Of a stretch of 64,000 nt of DNA, positions 55,755 through 64,000 are shown piece after piece (positions within the stretch are counted from its first letter, which is position 1; each line of letters opens with the position of its first letter). The DNA is taken from assembly GCA_018241265.1 (NCBI GenBank), contig JAFEEF010000063.1:46601-110600 (forward strand). The letters are read 5' to 3'. A program made the translations under genes and the position numbers. The stretch comes from Pseudomonadota bacterium. Lineage in GTDB: Bacteria > Pseudomonadota > Gammaproteobacteria > Burkholderiales > Burkholderiaceae_C. Below the pieces are notes generated by a model. It searched no databases, was not told the origin of the DNA, and saw nothing but the letters and a program-made list of their open reading frames with translations.

Positions 55755-56693
55755 ATGGACACCGCTGCCGACGCCGCCGCCCCTGCGACCTATCGCGTGC
55801 AGCGGCCGGCGCGCAGCGAGTTCGTCGCCGTGCGCGGCCTGCGCCATCACGTGCTGCGCTGGGACGCCGATGCCGACACGGTGCCGCTGGTGATGCTGCA
55901 CGGCTGGATGGACGTGGCGGCGTCGTTCCAGTTCGTCGTCGATGCGCTGCATGCGCTCGAAGGCCCGCGCCGCAGCGTGATCGCGCTCGACTGGCGCGGC
56001 TTCGGCCTGACCGAGACGCCTGCGGCCGACTGCTACTGGTTTCCCGACTACCTCGGCGACCTCGAGGGCGTGCTCGATGCGCTGTTCCCCGAGCGACCGG
56101 TCGACTTGCTCGGCCACAGCATGGGCGGCAACGTCGCGATGGCCTATGCGGGCGTGCGGCCGGCGCGCATCCGGCGGCTCGTCAACCTCGAGGGCTTCGG
56201 CATGCCGCAGACGCGGCCGCAACAGGCGCCGCAGCGCTATGCGCAATGGCTCGACGAGCTGAAGGAACCGGCCCGGCTGCTGCCGTACGACAGCCTCGAT
56301 GCCGTCGCGGCGCGCCTGATGCGCACCAACCCGCTGCTGCGCCCCGAACGCGCGGCCTGGCTCGCCGGCCATTGGGCCGAGCGGCGCGCCGACGGACAGT
56401 GTGCGATCCGCGCCGACCCGGCGCACAAGCGCGTCAACCCGGTGCTCTACCAGAAGGACGAGATGCTCGAGTGCTGGCGCCGCATCGCCGTGCCGTTGCT
56501 GTGGATCGAAGGCGATCGCACCGAGCTCGCGCGATGGTGGGGCACGCGCTATACACGCGAGGAGTTCGAGACGCGGCTCGCGGTGGTGCGCGACGTCGAG
56601 CGCCACGTGCTGTCACCGGCCGGGCACATGCTGCACCACGACCAGCCCGAGGCGTTGGCGCGGCATCTGAAGGCGTTTCTGGACGCGTCGTAG
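55755..56693 (+). CDS. Alpha/beta-fold hydrolase
   Basis: 312 residues. Oxyanion motif 'LHGWMDVAASFQFVVD', nucleophile elbow 'LGHSMGGNVAMAY', acid in 'WIEGDRTEL' and catalytic His in 'GHMLHHDQPE'. A serum hydrolase/MPEST-like esterase by overall look. It may not be in an operon; a 312-bp gap follows. Confidence 0.88.
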   Translation: MDTAADAAAPATYRVQRPARSEFVAVRGLRHHVLRWDADADTVPLVMLHGWMDVAASFQFVVDALHALEGPRRSVIALDWRGFGLTETPAADCYWFPDYLGDLEGVLDALFPERPVDLLGHSMGGNVAMAYAGVRPARIRRLVNLEGFGMPQTRPQQAPQRYAQWLDELKEPARLLPYDSLDAVAARLMRTNPLLRPERAAWLAGHWAERRADGQCAIRADPAHKRVNPVLYQKDEMLECWRRIAVPLLWIEGDRTELARWWGTRYTREEFETRLAVVRDVERHVLSPAGHMLHHDQPEALARHLKAFLDAS

Positions 56694-57005
56694 ACGGCTC
56701 GCGCCGCCATCGCAGGACAAATTCAGTCGAGCGCCGCCTCGTGCGTGGGCACATGCGGCCGCCTCGCAACCGGTCGGCACGCGGACCAGCCAGGCGGGCG
56801 CCTCGCCGGCGGCGGCCGCGCCCATCGCACGAGCACGATCCAAGCGGGCTGAGAGCGACTCGCTCATGCGGACCAAACTGCGGTATCGGCATCGATGATC
56901 GCACCAACCGAATCACTTGTTCCTCGGTCGCCGGAAAACGGCAGCCCCACCACGTGAGAAAATTTGCGCCTACCCACGCCGCAACACAGCAGAAAGAACA
57001 GCACC
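56694..57005. other. 312-bp gap before prfB
   Basis: No gene is supportable here. The first two thirds are GC-rich with no clear signal. The last third is AT-richer (GAGAAAATTTGCG near 56957-56969) and should hold the prfB promoter, but no convincing -35/-10 pair can be fixed. Confidence 0.5.
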
Positions 57006-58110
57006 ATGGACGTCGAACAAATCAACGCGATCGGCAACCGCCTCAGCGACCTCTCGCGTCGCACCCAGGATCTACGGGGGTATCTTTGACTACGACCGGA
57101 AGTCGCTGCGCCTGAACGAGGTCAACGCCGCGCTCGAGAACCCCAGCGTCTGGAACGAGCCCAAGCGCGCGCAGGAGCTCGGCCGCGAGAAGAAGTCGCT
57201 GGAGACGGTGGTCCAGACGATCGACCACCTGACGACGAACCTCGCCGACGGCAGCGAGCTGTACGAGCTCTCGAAGGAGGAAGGCGACGTCGACGCGCTG
57301 CGCGCGGTCGACGACGACGCCGGCAAGCTCGAGGAGATCGTCGCGCAGCTCGAGTTCCGGCGCATGTTCAACCAGCCGGAAGATCCGCTCAACTGCTTCA
57401 TCGACATCCAGGCCGGCGCCGGCGGCACCGAGGCGTGCGACTGGGCGCAGATGCTGATGCGCCAGTACCTGAAGTACTGCGAGCGCAAGGGCTTCAAGAC
57501 CGAGGTCATGGAAGAGACCGAGGGCGACGTCGCCGGCATCCGCTCGGCGACCCTGAAGGTCGAGGGCGAATATGCGTTCGGCCTGCTGCGCACCGAGACC
57601 GGCGTGCACCGCCTGGTGCGCAAGAGCCCGTTCGATTCGGCCGGCGGCCGGCACACGTCGTTCGCCAGCCTGTTCGTCTATCCGGAGGTCGACGATTCGA
57701 TCGAGATCGAGATCAACCCGGCCGACGTCCGCACCGACACCTTCCGCGCGTCGGGCGCCGGCGGCCAGCACATCAACAAGACCGACTCGGCGGTGCGCCT
57801 GACGCACATCCCGACCGGCATCGTCGTGCAGTGCCAGAACGACCGCAGCCAGCACCGCAACCGCGACGAAGCCTGGCAGATGCTGCGCTCGCGCCTCTAC
57901 GAGCACGAGATGCGCATCCGCATGGCGGCGCAGCAGAAGCTCGAGGACACCAAGACCGATGTCGGCTGGGGCCACCAGATCCGCAGCTACGTGCTCGACC
58001 AGAGCCGCATCAAGGATCTGCGCACCAACGTCGAGATCAGCAACACGCAGAAGGTGCTGGACGGCGATCTCGATGCCTTCATCGAGGCGAGCCTGAAGCA
58101 GGGCGTGTGA
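57006..58110 (+). CDS. prfB: Peptide chain release factor 2 (programmed +1 frameshift)
   Basis: 367 residues after recoding. Frame one gives 27 codons and a TGA at 57087-57089; reading resumes in the +1 frame at GAC 57088. RF2 recognises UGA and UAA and frees the peptide: the GGQ motif is residues 252-254 ('AGGQHINKT') and the SPF anticodon-like motif is in '[10 protein letters not shown]'. Autoregulation: when RF2 is scarce the ribosome pauses at the in-frame UGA and shifts. lysS does not follow; a HAD gene overlaps the stop by one base. Confidence 0.97.
57075..57090 (+). promoter_or_regulatory. prfB: prfB recoding site
   Basis: CGGGGGTATCTTTGAC: an internal Shine-Dalgarno-like G run (GGGGG), then the slippery CTT codon and TGA-C. 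This is the conserved RF2 arrangement; the distance between the G run and CTT is canonical. Confidence 0.95.
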
Positions 58111-58799
58111 TGGTCGGCATGCCGAAGGCCTTTCTGTTCGACCTCGACGGCACGCTGATCGACAGCATGCCGCATCACCACGACGCGTGGATCGAGTGGC
58201 ATGCCGAGCACGCCATCGCGTTCGACGCGGCGACCTTCTTCGCGATGACCGCCGGACGCACGAATGCCGAGATCCTCGCCGACCTGATGCCGACGCTGGA
58301 CCGCGTCGAGCACCTGCGCATGGCCGACGAGAAGGAAGCGATCTACCGGCGCCGCGCCGGCGCGTCGCTCGAACTGATCGCCGGCGCGCGCGCGTTCGCC
58401 GCCGCCGCGCGCGAGGCCGGCCTGAAGCTCGCGGTCTGCACCGCATCGACGCCGCTCAACATGGCGCTCGCATTCGACCGCTTCGGCATCGATGCCTGGG
58501 TCGACACGATCGTCAGCCCGGCCGACGGCCTGCGCGGCAAGCCGCATCCGGACATCTTCGTCGAGGCGGCACGCCGCCTCGGCATCGCGCCGGACGACTG
58601 CATCGTGTTCGAGGATGCGCCGCTCGGGCTCGAGGCCGCACGGCGCGCCGGAATGCCGGCCGTGGCGCTGACCACGACGCTGCCGGCCGATGCGTTCGCC
58701 GGCTACTCCAACCTGCGGGCCATCGGCTCCGACTTTCTTGCGCCGGCGGTCGCCGGGCTGCTCCCTGTTCCGATCGGAAAGGCACCCCATGATGCGTGA
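58110..58799 (+). CDS. HAD-superfamily phosphatase (beta-phosphoglucomutase/phosphoglycolate phosphatase type)
   Basis: 229 residues. Motif I 'FLFDLDGTLIDS' (D11, D13), motif II 'VCTASTP', motif III Lys in 'GKPHPDIF' and motif IV 'VFEDAPLGLEAA'. The cap is alpha-helical, subfamily I. It removes phosphate from a small metabolite; the substrate cannot be told. Its ATG overlaps the prfB stop by one base and its end overlaps pepN by 11 bases, so the three are co-transcribed. Confidence 0.9.
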   Translation: MVGMPKAFLFDLDGTLIDSMPHHHDAWIEWHAEHAIAFDAATFFAMTAGRTNAEILADLMPTLDRVEHLRMADEKEAIYRRRAGASLELIAGARAFAAAAREAGLKLAVCTASTPLNMALAFDRFGIDAWVDTIVSPADGLRGKPHPDIFVEAARRLGIAPDDCIVFEDAPLGLEAARRAGMPAVALTTTLPADAFAGYSNLRAIGSDFLAPAVAGLLPVPIGKAPHDA

Positions 58800-61449
58800 A
58801 GGCACTCCCACCGCGGTGCGCCGCGAAGACTATGCCGCGCCGGCCTACTGGATCCGCGCGATCGACCTGACGTTCGACCTCGATCCGGCGCGGACCATGG
58901 TCATCAGCCGCATGCGGATCGAGCGCAACCCGGCACAACCGGCCGGCCCGCTGCGGCTGCATGGCGAAGACCTCAATCTGACCCGCGTGCTGGCGGACGG
59001 CGCCTCGGTGTCGTTCCGCCACGAAGACGGCATGCTGGTGATCGACAACCCGCCGGCCGAGGCCTTCACGCTCGAGATCCGCAACACCTGCGCCCCCGAG
59101 AAGAACACCCAGCTCTCCGGCCTCTACACGTCCGGCGGCGGCTTCTTCACGCAGTGCGAGGCCGAAGGCTTCCGGCGCATCACCTACTTCCTCGACCGGC
59201 CCGACGTGATGGCGGTCTACACCGTCACCTTGCGCGCCGACAAGACGGCCTATCCGGTGCTGCTGTCGAACGGCAACCTCGTCGAGCAGGGCGAGCTCGA
59301 CAACGGCCGCCACTACGCGAAATGGCATGACCCGTTTCCGAAGCCGAGCTATCTGTTCGCGCTGGTCGCCGCCGACCTCGTCGCGCGCGAGCAGCACATC
59401 CGCACGCGCGGCGGCAAGAACCACCTGCTGCAGGTCTGGGTGCGGCGCGGCGACCTCGACAAGACCGAGCATGCGATGAACTCGCTGATCGCGTCGGTGG
59501 TGTGGGACGAGGCGCGCTTCAACCTGCCGCTCGACCTCGAGCGCTTCATGATCGTCGCGGTCGGCGACTTCAACATGGGCGCGATGGAGAACAAGGGCCT
59601 CAACATCTTCAATGCGAAGTACGTGCTGGCCAATCCGGAGACGGCGGTCGACCAGGACTACTTCGACATCGAGTCGATCGTCGGCCACGAGTACTTCCAC
59701 AACTGGACCGGCAACCGCATCACCTGCCGCGACTGGTTCCAGCTCAGCCTGAAGGAAGGGCTGACGGTCTTCCGCGACCAGGAGTTCTCGCAGGACATGG
59801 CGGACAGCGCGTCGGCCCGCGCGGTGCGGCGCATCGAGGACGTGCGGAAGCTGCGCGAAGTGCAGTTCCCCGAGGACGCCGGCCCGATGGCGCATCCGGT
59901 GCGGCCCGACAGCTACATCGAGATCAACAACTTCTACACGCCGACCGTCTACGAGAAGGGTGCCGAGGTCGTGCGCATGATGGCCAACCTCGTCGGCCGC
60001 GACGGCTTCGGGCGCGGCATGAAGCTCTACTTCGAGCGCCACGACGGCCAGGCGGTGACCTGCGACGACTTCGCGCAGGCGATCGCCGATGCCAACCCCG
60101 ACAGCCCGCTGGCGCGCACCTTGCCGCAGTTCAAGCGCTGGTATGCGCAGTCCGGCACGCCGCAGCTGTCGGCGCGCGGCCGCTACGACGCGCCGACGCG
60201 TACCTATACGCTCGGCATCGAGCAGCACCTGGCGCCCGGACAGGAGCCGTTCGTCGTACCGCTCGCGATGGGCCTGGTCTCGCGCGACGGCGAGGCGCTG
60301 TCGCTGCAGCTCGAGGACGAACCGCCGAACGCCGCGGTGAGCCGGATGCTCGTGCTCGACGAGGCGAAGAGCTTCTACACCTTCGTCAACGTCGACCGGG
60401 AGCCGGTGCCGTCGCTGCTGCGCGGCTTCTCGGCGCCGGTGATCCTGACCGACGGGCTCTCCGACGCCGACCTGCTGACGCTGCTGCGCCACGATGCCGA
60501 TCCGTTCAACCGCTGGGAAGCCGGCCAGCGCCTCGCGCTGAACCGGCTGCTCGCGGCGCTGCGCGACGGTACGCCGGTCGAGGCCGATGCGGCCTATCTC
60601 GATGCGGCACGCGCGGTGTTGCGCCATCCGAAGCTGGACGCGGCCTTCAAGGACCTCGTGCTGACCTTGCCGAGCGAGGGCTACATCGCAAGCCAGCTCG
60701 CCGAGGCCGATCCGCAGCGCATCCATGCGGTACGCGAGGCGATGCGCCTCGCGCTCGCCCAGGGCCTGCGCGACGACTGGGCCTGGGCCTGCGAGGCGCA
60801 TCAAGTGACCGGCGGCTACGTGCCCGAACCGGTGTCGGCCGGCCGCCGCGCGCTCGCGAACCGGGCGCTCACGATGCTCTGCATCGACGCGGTCGCACGC
60901 GGCGACACCGTGTGGCCGGGCCGCGCCTACCAGCGCTTCAAGGACGCGACCAACATGACGAACCGGCTCGGCGCGCTCGATGCGTTGATCGAGTCGGGCT
61001 CGGACCTGGCGGACGCCGCGCTCGAGCGGCTGCACGAGCGCTACCAGCACGAGCCGCTCGTCATCGACAAGTGGCTCACGATCCAGGCCCTCGCGCCCGA
61101 GCGCGGCGGTCGCGCCTTCGAACGCGTGCGCGCACTGGTCGGCCATCCCGACTACACGCCGACCAACCCGAACCGGGTGCGCAGCCTGCTGGTGCAGTTC
61201 TTCCAGTACAACCCGGCCGCCTTCCATCGCGCCGACGGCGCCGGCTACGCCTTCTGGGCCGACCGCGTGCTGGAGCTCGATCCGATCAACCCGCAGGTCG
61301 CGTCGCGCGTCGCACGCCAGATCGACCGCTGGAAGCGGCTCGCCGAGCCTTACCGCAGCGCGGCCGGCGCGGCCATCGAGCGGGTCGCTGCGCATGCCGA
61401 CCTGTCCAACGACGTGCGCGAAATCGTCTCGCGCGCGCTCGCGGCATGA
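58789..61449 (+). CDS. pepN: Aminopeptidase N (M1 zinc metallopeptidase)
   Basis: 886 residues, full PepN length. Exopeptidase motif G264-A-M-E-N268, zinc motif H300-E-Y-F-H304 and the third ligand E323, 19 residues on. The C-terminal helical superhelix follows. It trims N-terminal residues from peptides in the cytoplasm. Two ATGs are adjacent (58789 and 58792); either may serve. Its stop TGA lies at the beginning of a 48-bp repeat. Confidence 0.95.
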   Translation: MMREGTPTAVRREDYAAPAYWIRAIDLTFDLDPARTMVISRMRIERNPAQPAGPLRLHGEDLNLTRVLADGASVSFRHEDGMLVIDNPPAEAFTLEIRNTCAPEKNTQLSGLYTSGGGFFTQCEAEGFRRITYFLDRPDVMAVYTVTLRADKTAYPVLLSNGNLVEQGELDNGRHYAKWHDPFPKPSYLFALVAADLVAREQHIRTRGGKNHLLQVWVRRGDLDKTEHAMNSLIASVVWDEARFNLPLDLERFMIVAVGDFNMGAMENKGLNIFNAKYVLANPETAVDQDYFDIESIVGHEYFHNWTGNRITCRDWFQLSLKEGLTVFRDQEFSQDMADSASARAVRRIEDVRKLREVQFPEDAGPMAHPVRPDSYIEINNFYTPTVYEKGAEVVRMMANLVGRDGFGRGMKLYFERHDGQAVTCDDFAQAIADANPDSPLARTLPQFKRWYAQSGTPQLSARGRYDAPTRTYTLGIEQHLAPGQEPFVVPLAMGLVSRDGEALSLQLEDEPPNAAVSRMLVLDEAKSFYTFVNVDREPVPSLLRGFSAPVILTDGLSDADLLTLLRHDADPFNRWEAGQRLALNRLLAALRDGTPVEADAAYLDAARAVLRHPKLDAAFKDLVLTLPSEGYIASQLAEADPQRIHAVREAMRLALAQGLRDDWAWACEAHQVTGGYVPEPVSAGRRALANRALTMLCIDAVARGDTVWPGRAYQRFKDATNMTNRLGALDALIESGSDLADAALERLHERYQHEPLVIDKWLTIQALAPERGGRAFERVRALVGHPDYTPTNPNRVRSLLVQFFQYNPAAFHRADGAGYAFWADRVLELDPINPQVASRVARQIDRWKRLAEPYRSAAGAAIERVAAHADLSNDVREIVSRALAA

Positions 61450-61495
61450 GTCGCCGGAGCGAGACGCCTATGAAATTGCGCAACGCAGGCGACTC
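61448..61495 (+). repeat. 48-bp stop-codon-associated repeat, copy A
   Basis: Begins GAGTCGCC and ends GGCGACTC, an 8-bp terminal inverted repeat, with ATGAAATTGC in the middle. It overlaps the last two bases of the pepN stop codon. Same length and largely the same sequence as 31445-31492 on the other strand. Confidence 0.75.
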
Positions 61496-61496
61496 G

Positions 61497-61549
61497 GCTC
61501 AGAGGCTCGCCGTCTCCCTCGCGAAGTAAATGACTCCCAGCCTCTGAGC
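61497..61549 (+). promoter_or_regulatory. 11-bp inverted repeat in the fbp leader
   Basis: GCTCAGAGGCT (61497-61507) and AGCCTCTGAGC (61539-61549) are perfect complements around a 31-base loop, ending 18 bp before the fbp start. It could end pepN transcription or regulate fbp; no U-run is present. Confidence 0.55.
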
Positions 61550-61567
61550 ACCGTCCTTCACCGACCG

Positions 61568-62581
61568 ATGAAACGCATCAGCCTCACCCAGTACCTCGTC
61601 GAGCAGCAGCGCCGGCAGGGCCACATCACGCCGCAGCTCAGGCTGCTGATCGAAGTCGTCGCGCGCTCCTGCAAGCAGATCGCCATCAGCGTCAGCAAAG
61701 GAGCGCTCGGCGACGTGCTCGGCAGCGCCGAGACCGAGAACGTTCAGGGCGAGATGCAGAAGAAGCTGGACATCATCGCCAACGAGGTGCTGATCGAAGC
61801 GAATGAATGGGGCGGCCACCTCGCCGCGATGGCGAGCGAGGAGATGGAAGGCATCTACGTCGTGCCGAACCGCTTCCCGCAGGGCGAATACCTGCTGCTG
61901 TTCGATCCGCTCGACGGCTCGAGCAACATCGACGTCAACGCCAGCATCGGCACGATCTTCTCGGTGCTGAAGAAGCCCGACGGCAGCGCCGGCGAGGCCG
62001 TCGCCGAAGCCGACTTCCTGCAGCCGGGCACCGGCCAGGCGGCCGCCGGCTACTGCATCTACGGCCCGCAGACGATGCTGGTGCTGACGGTCGGCAACGG
62101 CGTCGCGATGTTCACGCTCGACCGCGAACAGGGCGCGTGGACCTTGACCCACGACGGCCTGAAGATCCCGGCCGACACGAAGGAATTCGCGATCAACATG
62201 AGCAACCAGCGGCACTGGGCGCCGCCGGTGCAGCGCTACATCGCCGAATGCCTGGCCGGCACCACCGGCCCGCGCGGCAAGGACTTCAACATGCGCTGGA
62301 TCGCCAGCATGGTCGCCGACGTGCACCGCATCCTGACGCGCGGCGGCGTGTTCCTCTACCCGTGGGACCGGCGCGAGCCCGAAAAGGCCGGCAAGCTGCG
62401 CCTGATGTACGAGGCCAACCCGATGTCCCTCATCATCGAGCAGGCCTGCGGCGCGGCGACCAACGGGCGCCAGCGCATCCTGGACATCGTGCCGGGCCGG
62501 CTGCACGAGCGCGTCAGCGTGATCCTCGGGTCGAAGAACGAGGTGGAGCGGGCCACGACGTATCACACGGACGCGGCCTGA
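61568..62581 (+). CDS. fbp: Class I fructose-1,6-bisphosphatase
   Basis: 337 residues, normal for class I. Metal-binding motif '[11 protein letters not shown]', and the C-terminal signature '[11 protein letters not shown]' with '[17 protein letters not shown]'. It hydrolyses fructose 1,6-bisphosphate to fructose 6-phosphate in gluconeogenesis (or the Calvin cycle where present). Such a gluconeogenic step fits growth on acetate-yielding compounds but is housekeeping. The ATG at 61568 begins the family N-terminus (KRISLTQYL). Confidence 0.96.
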   Translation: MKRISLTQYLVEQQRRQGHITPQLRLLIEVVARSCKQIAISVSKGALGDVLGSAETENVQGEMQKKLDIIANEVLIEANEWGGHLAAMASEEMEGIYVVPNRFPQGEYLLLFDPLDGSSNIDVNASIGTIFSVLKKPDGSAGEAVAEADFLQPGTGQAAAGYCIYGPQTMLVLTVGNGVAMFTLDREQGAWTLTHDGLKIPADTKEFAINMSNQRHWAPPVQRYIAECLAGTTGPRGKDFNMRWIASMVADVHRILTRGGVFLYPWDRREPEKAGKLRLMYEANPMSLIIEQACGAATNGRQRILDIVPGRLHERVSVILGSKNEVERATTYHTDAA

Positions 62582-62593
62582 TCGTCGCGCGGA

Positions 62594-63490
62594 TCAATCC
62601 TGCGTGAGGTTGGTCTCGGTGAGCTCGTAGACGACGTCGGCGCTGTTCAGGATGTTGTAGACGCCGACACCCTTGACCATTCCGACACCCTTGGCCACCC
62701 AGTACTGGATCGTGACCGGCACCAGGTTGCCCGAGGCGTCGGGCAAGCTGGTCTCGCGGGTGAGCTGGACCACGTCGGTGTAGGCCTTGCCGCGCACGGA
62801 CAGCGTGTCGAGCTTGGCCACCACCGTCCAGCGGTCGGTCACCGTGACCGGCGCGTTGGTGACGACGATGGGCGACGCGTCGGTGATCGCGATGTTGGCG
62901 TTCGTCACGCCCGAACTGCTGATGGTGGTGGTGTAGCCGACGGCGAGCTGGTCGAGGTCGCTGCGGTCGAGGAACCATTCGTACGGCGGGCTCAGGTGAT
63001 CGACCGTGACGTTGCCCTGCACCGTCCCCGATTCGCCTCCGGCGCTGAGCGACAGGTCGATGCCGAGCGCTTCGCGGCTGGATGCCGTCGTGCCGTTCGA
63101 CTGCACCAGGTCGTCCTCGACGGTGAGCGCGACATTGCCCGAATACGACGTCCCGGAAACGTCGCCGGACACCGGTCCGCTGATGGTCGCCACCCGCTTG
63201 AGGTCGGTCGGCGCGAGCTTGACCTCGATCGACGGCACGCTCAGGCTGGCCGAAACGCCGGACACGCTGACCGTGATGGGCTGCCCGTTGTTGACCGCGT
63301 AGACCCAGTGCAGCGGCACGTCTTGCGCGCCCGTGGCCTGGTCCTTGGCCACGGTCGGCGAGAACGATGTGCTGACCGCAGCCGCATACGCCGTACCGCC
63401 GCCGGTATCGTCCGAACTGCTGCTGCCGCCTCCACAGCCCGCCAAAATCGCTGCCGCGAACAGCAGCGTGCCGACGAAATATCGCTTCAT
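62594..63490 (-). CDS. Putative lipoprotein of unknown function
   Basis: 298 residues from the ATG at 63490, with GGAGAGG five bases upstream. The lipobox is L-A-G-C ('LFAAAILAGC') followed by a flexible Gly/Ser linker, so it is anchored to a membrane by lipid. The remaining 270 residues are predicted beta strands with Thr/Ser/Val-rich repeats, perhaps Ig-like or beta-sandwich units ('VTVDHLSPPYEWFLDRSDL'). No family recognised. Convergent with fbp, 12 bp apart. Confidence 0.82.
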   Translation of the reverse strand: MKRYFVGTLLFAAAILAGCGGGSSSSDDTGGGTAYAAAVSTSFSPTVAKDQATGAQDVPLHWVYAVNNGQPITVSVSGVSASLSVPSIEVKLAPTDLKRVATISGPVSGDVSGTSYSGNVALTVEDDLVQSNGTTASSREALGIDLSLSAGGESGTVQGNVTVDHLSPPYEWFLDRSDLDQLAVGYTTTISSSGVTNANIAITDASPIVVTNAPVTVTDRWTVVAKLDTLSVRGKAYTDVVQLTRETSLPDASGNLVPVTIQYWVAKGVGMVKGVGVYNILNSADVVYELTETNLTQD

Positions 63491-63652
63491 GCGCCTCTCC
63501 ATCGATGGGCGGTGGATGTTGCCTCCGTCCGCCGTGACTCCCATCCGAGATCGTAGTAGGCGGCCCCCGGAACTGCCAGCCGGCAGCGCGCGCTTCATCC
63601 GCACGTTGAATGATGAAGTCGCACCACGCCCGGGGCTGCACACTCGTTCGGC

Positions 63653-63658
63653 TAGAAT
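63653..63658 (+). promoter_or_regulatory. Probable -10 box (TAGAAT) for tRNA-Thr
   Basis: TAGAAT lies 37 bp before the tRNA. No good -35 hexamer is seen at 17 bp, so the call rests on the -10 and position. Confidence 0.4.
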
Positions 63659-63694
63659 GCGCGGCTCGCGGATGCCGGAAGGCGTCCGCGCAAC

Positions 63695-63770
63695 GCCGGT
63701 GTAGCTCAGTTGGTAGAGCAGCGCATTCGTAATGCGAAGGTCGGGAGTTCGACTCTCTTCACCGGCACCA
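63695..63770 (+). tRNA. tRNA-Thr (anticodon CGU)
   Basis: 76 bases including the encoded CCA. The acceptor stem pairs GCCGGTG with CACCGGC; the D-arm has 'GCTCAGTTGGTAGAGC'; the anticodon loop is TTCGTAA with CGT at the centre; the T-arm contains GTTCGAC. It reads ACG codons. Confidence 0.95.
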
Positions 63771-63787
63771 ATGGAATCAAGCACTTG

Positions 63788-63820
63788 GCCCAGCCGATGA
63801 GGTTGGGCTTTGTTGCTTCT
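63788..63820 (+). terminator. Terminator after tRNA-Thr
   Basis: GCCCAGCC (63788-63795) pairs with GGTTGGGC (63801-63808, one G-T pair) and is followed by the T-rich TTTGTTGCTTCT. Good rho-independent form, 17 bp after the tRNA. Confidence 0.7.
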
Positions 63821-64000
63821 GGGAGCCGTGCGCGAACAACGCTCGTAAGCCAGCGTGCGACATCAGGATGCGTGGGGTTGATGTCCCAGGAAGTGGTGTA
63901 GGGCGATCGCCGAGGGGCAAGGCGCGGAGGGCGTAGCCCGAAGCGGCTTGCCGCGCGGCGGCGCCGCGCGGGAGGGTGGCCATCGTGAAGGCCGGGTAAG
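63821..64000. other. End of window, no gene recognised
   Basis: 180 bp downstream of the tRNA terminator. It contains a 9-bp inverted repeat CCGCGCGGC/GCCGCGCGG (63951-63959 and 63963-63971) with a three-base loop. Nothing else could be supported. DNA next to a tRNA 3' end is a common integration point, but no attachment repeat can be checked inside the window. Confidence 0.4.

Noticed and set aside
56613..56876. Small minus-strand frame after the alpha/beta hydrolase gene
   Set aside because: It overlaps the end of the hydrolase gene, has no good ribosome-binding site and no recognised family.
58513..61395. A 960-codon open frame opposite pepN
   Set aside because: Same cause: third-position GC of pepN removes stop codons on the other strand. 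The pepN motifs are unambiguous.
63821..64000. Genomic island boundary next to tRNA-Thr
   Set aside because: No integrase and no repeat of the tRNA 3' end can be seen in the remaining 230 bp.

Overview
The window is 64 kb of very GC-rich DNA (third positions almost all G or C) from what looks like a betaproteobacterium of the order Burkholderiales. Support for this: a Bug/TctC-type solute-binding protein, PEP-CTERM sorted proteins, a sulfoacetate-type operon like those of Cupriavidus, class I fructose-bisphosphatase, prfB with its +1 recoding site, and a tRNA-Thr(CGU). No rRNA, CRISPR array, transposase or phage gene was seen. This taxonomic call is an inference; no database was searched.

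Layout. 0-0.8 kb: tail of a family-5 (peptide-type) ABC solute-binding protein. 1-9.7 kb: an AraC regulator and a polyol module (zinc dehydrogenase resembling erythritol/L-threitol dehydrogenase, FGGY kinase, complete sugar/polyol ABC transporter, L-xylulose-reductase-like SDR). 9.9-16.5 kb: a Dpp-type ABC transporter (two permeases, two ATPases, no binding protein of its own), a YtcJ-like amidohydrolase and a COG0523 metallochaperone GTPase. 16.5-24.2 kb: two MFS exporters/antiporters, an SDR, an AraC regulator, a Baeyer-Villiger monooxygenase and a MetX-like hydrolase/acyltransferase. 24.2-28.1 kb: a two-gene operon of a 975-residue orphan protein and a TIR-transmembrane-beta protein. 28-34.3 kb: repeats, an aldo/keto reductase, an NHL-repeat protein, a HicBA module with a frameshifted toxin, an RraA-family protein, and an area of decayed LysR and XdhC remnants.

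34.3-49.9 kb: the most coherent metabolic content is catabolism of C2 sulfonates. A Bug-type binding protein, an acylating sulfoacetaldehyde dehydrogenase (SauS-like) and a sulfoacetate-CoA ligase (SauT-like) sit behind an IclR regulator at 45-50 kb; xsc (sulfoacetaldehyde acetyltransferase) and pta (acetyl phosphate to acetyl-CoA) sit at 34-37 kb, divergent from a second IclR gene. Together they would take sulfoacetate to sulfoacetyl-CoA, sulfoacetaldehyde, acetyl phosphate plus sulfite, and acetyl-CoA. Between the halves lie a CobS/CobT-like AAA+/VWA pair overlapping the IclR gene, a SxxK serine hydrolase, and an 872-residue repetitive PEP-CTERM protein with a nine-G tract just before its sorting signal.

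50-64 kb: a second PEP-CTERM protein, a secreted sedolisin (S53) protease, a PAS histidine kinase, then mostly housekeeping genes (GNAT enzyme, alpha/beta hydrolase, prfB, HAD phosphatase, pepN, fbp), a lipoprotein and tRNA-Thr. A 48-bp short repeat whose first bases supply the TGA stop codon occurs after two genes and in truncated form after a third. Strongest candidates for undescribed biology: the TIR/975-residue operon, the CobST-like pair tied to sulfonate catabolism, and the stop-codon repeat family.
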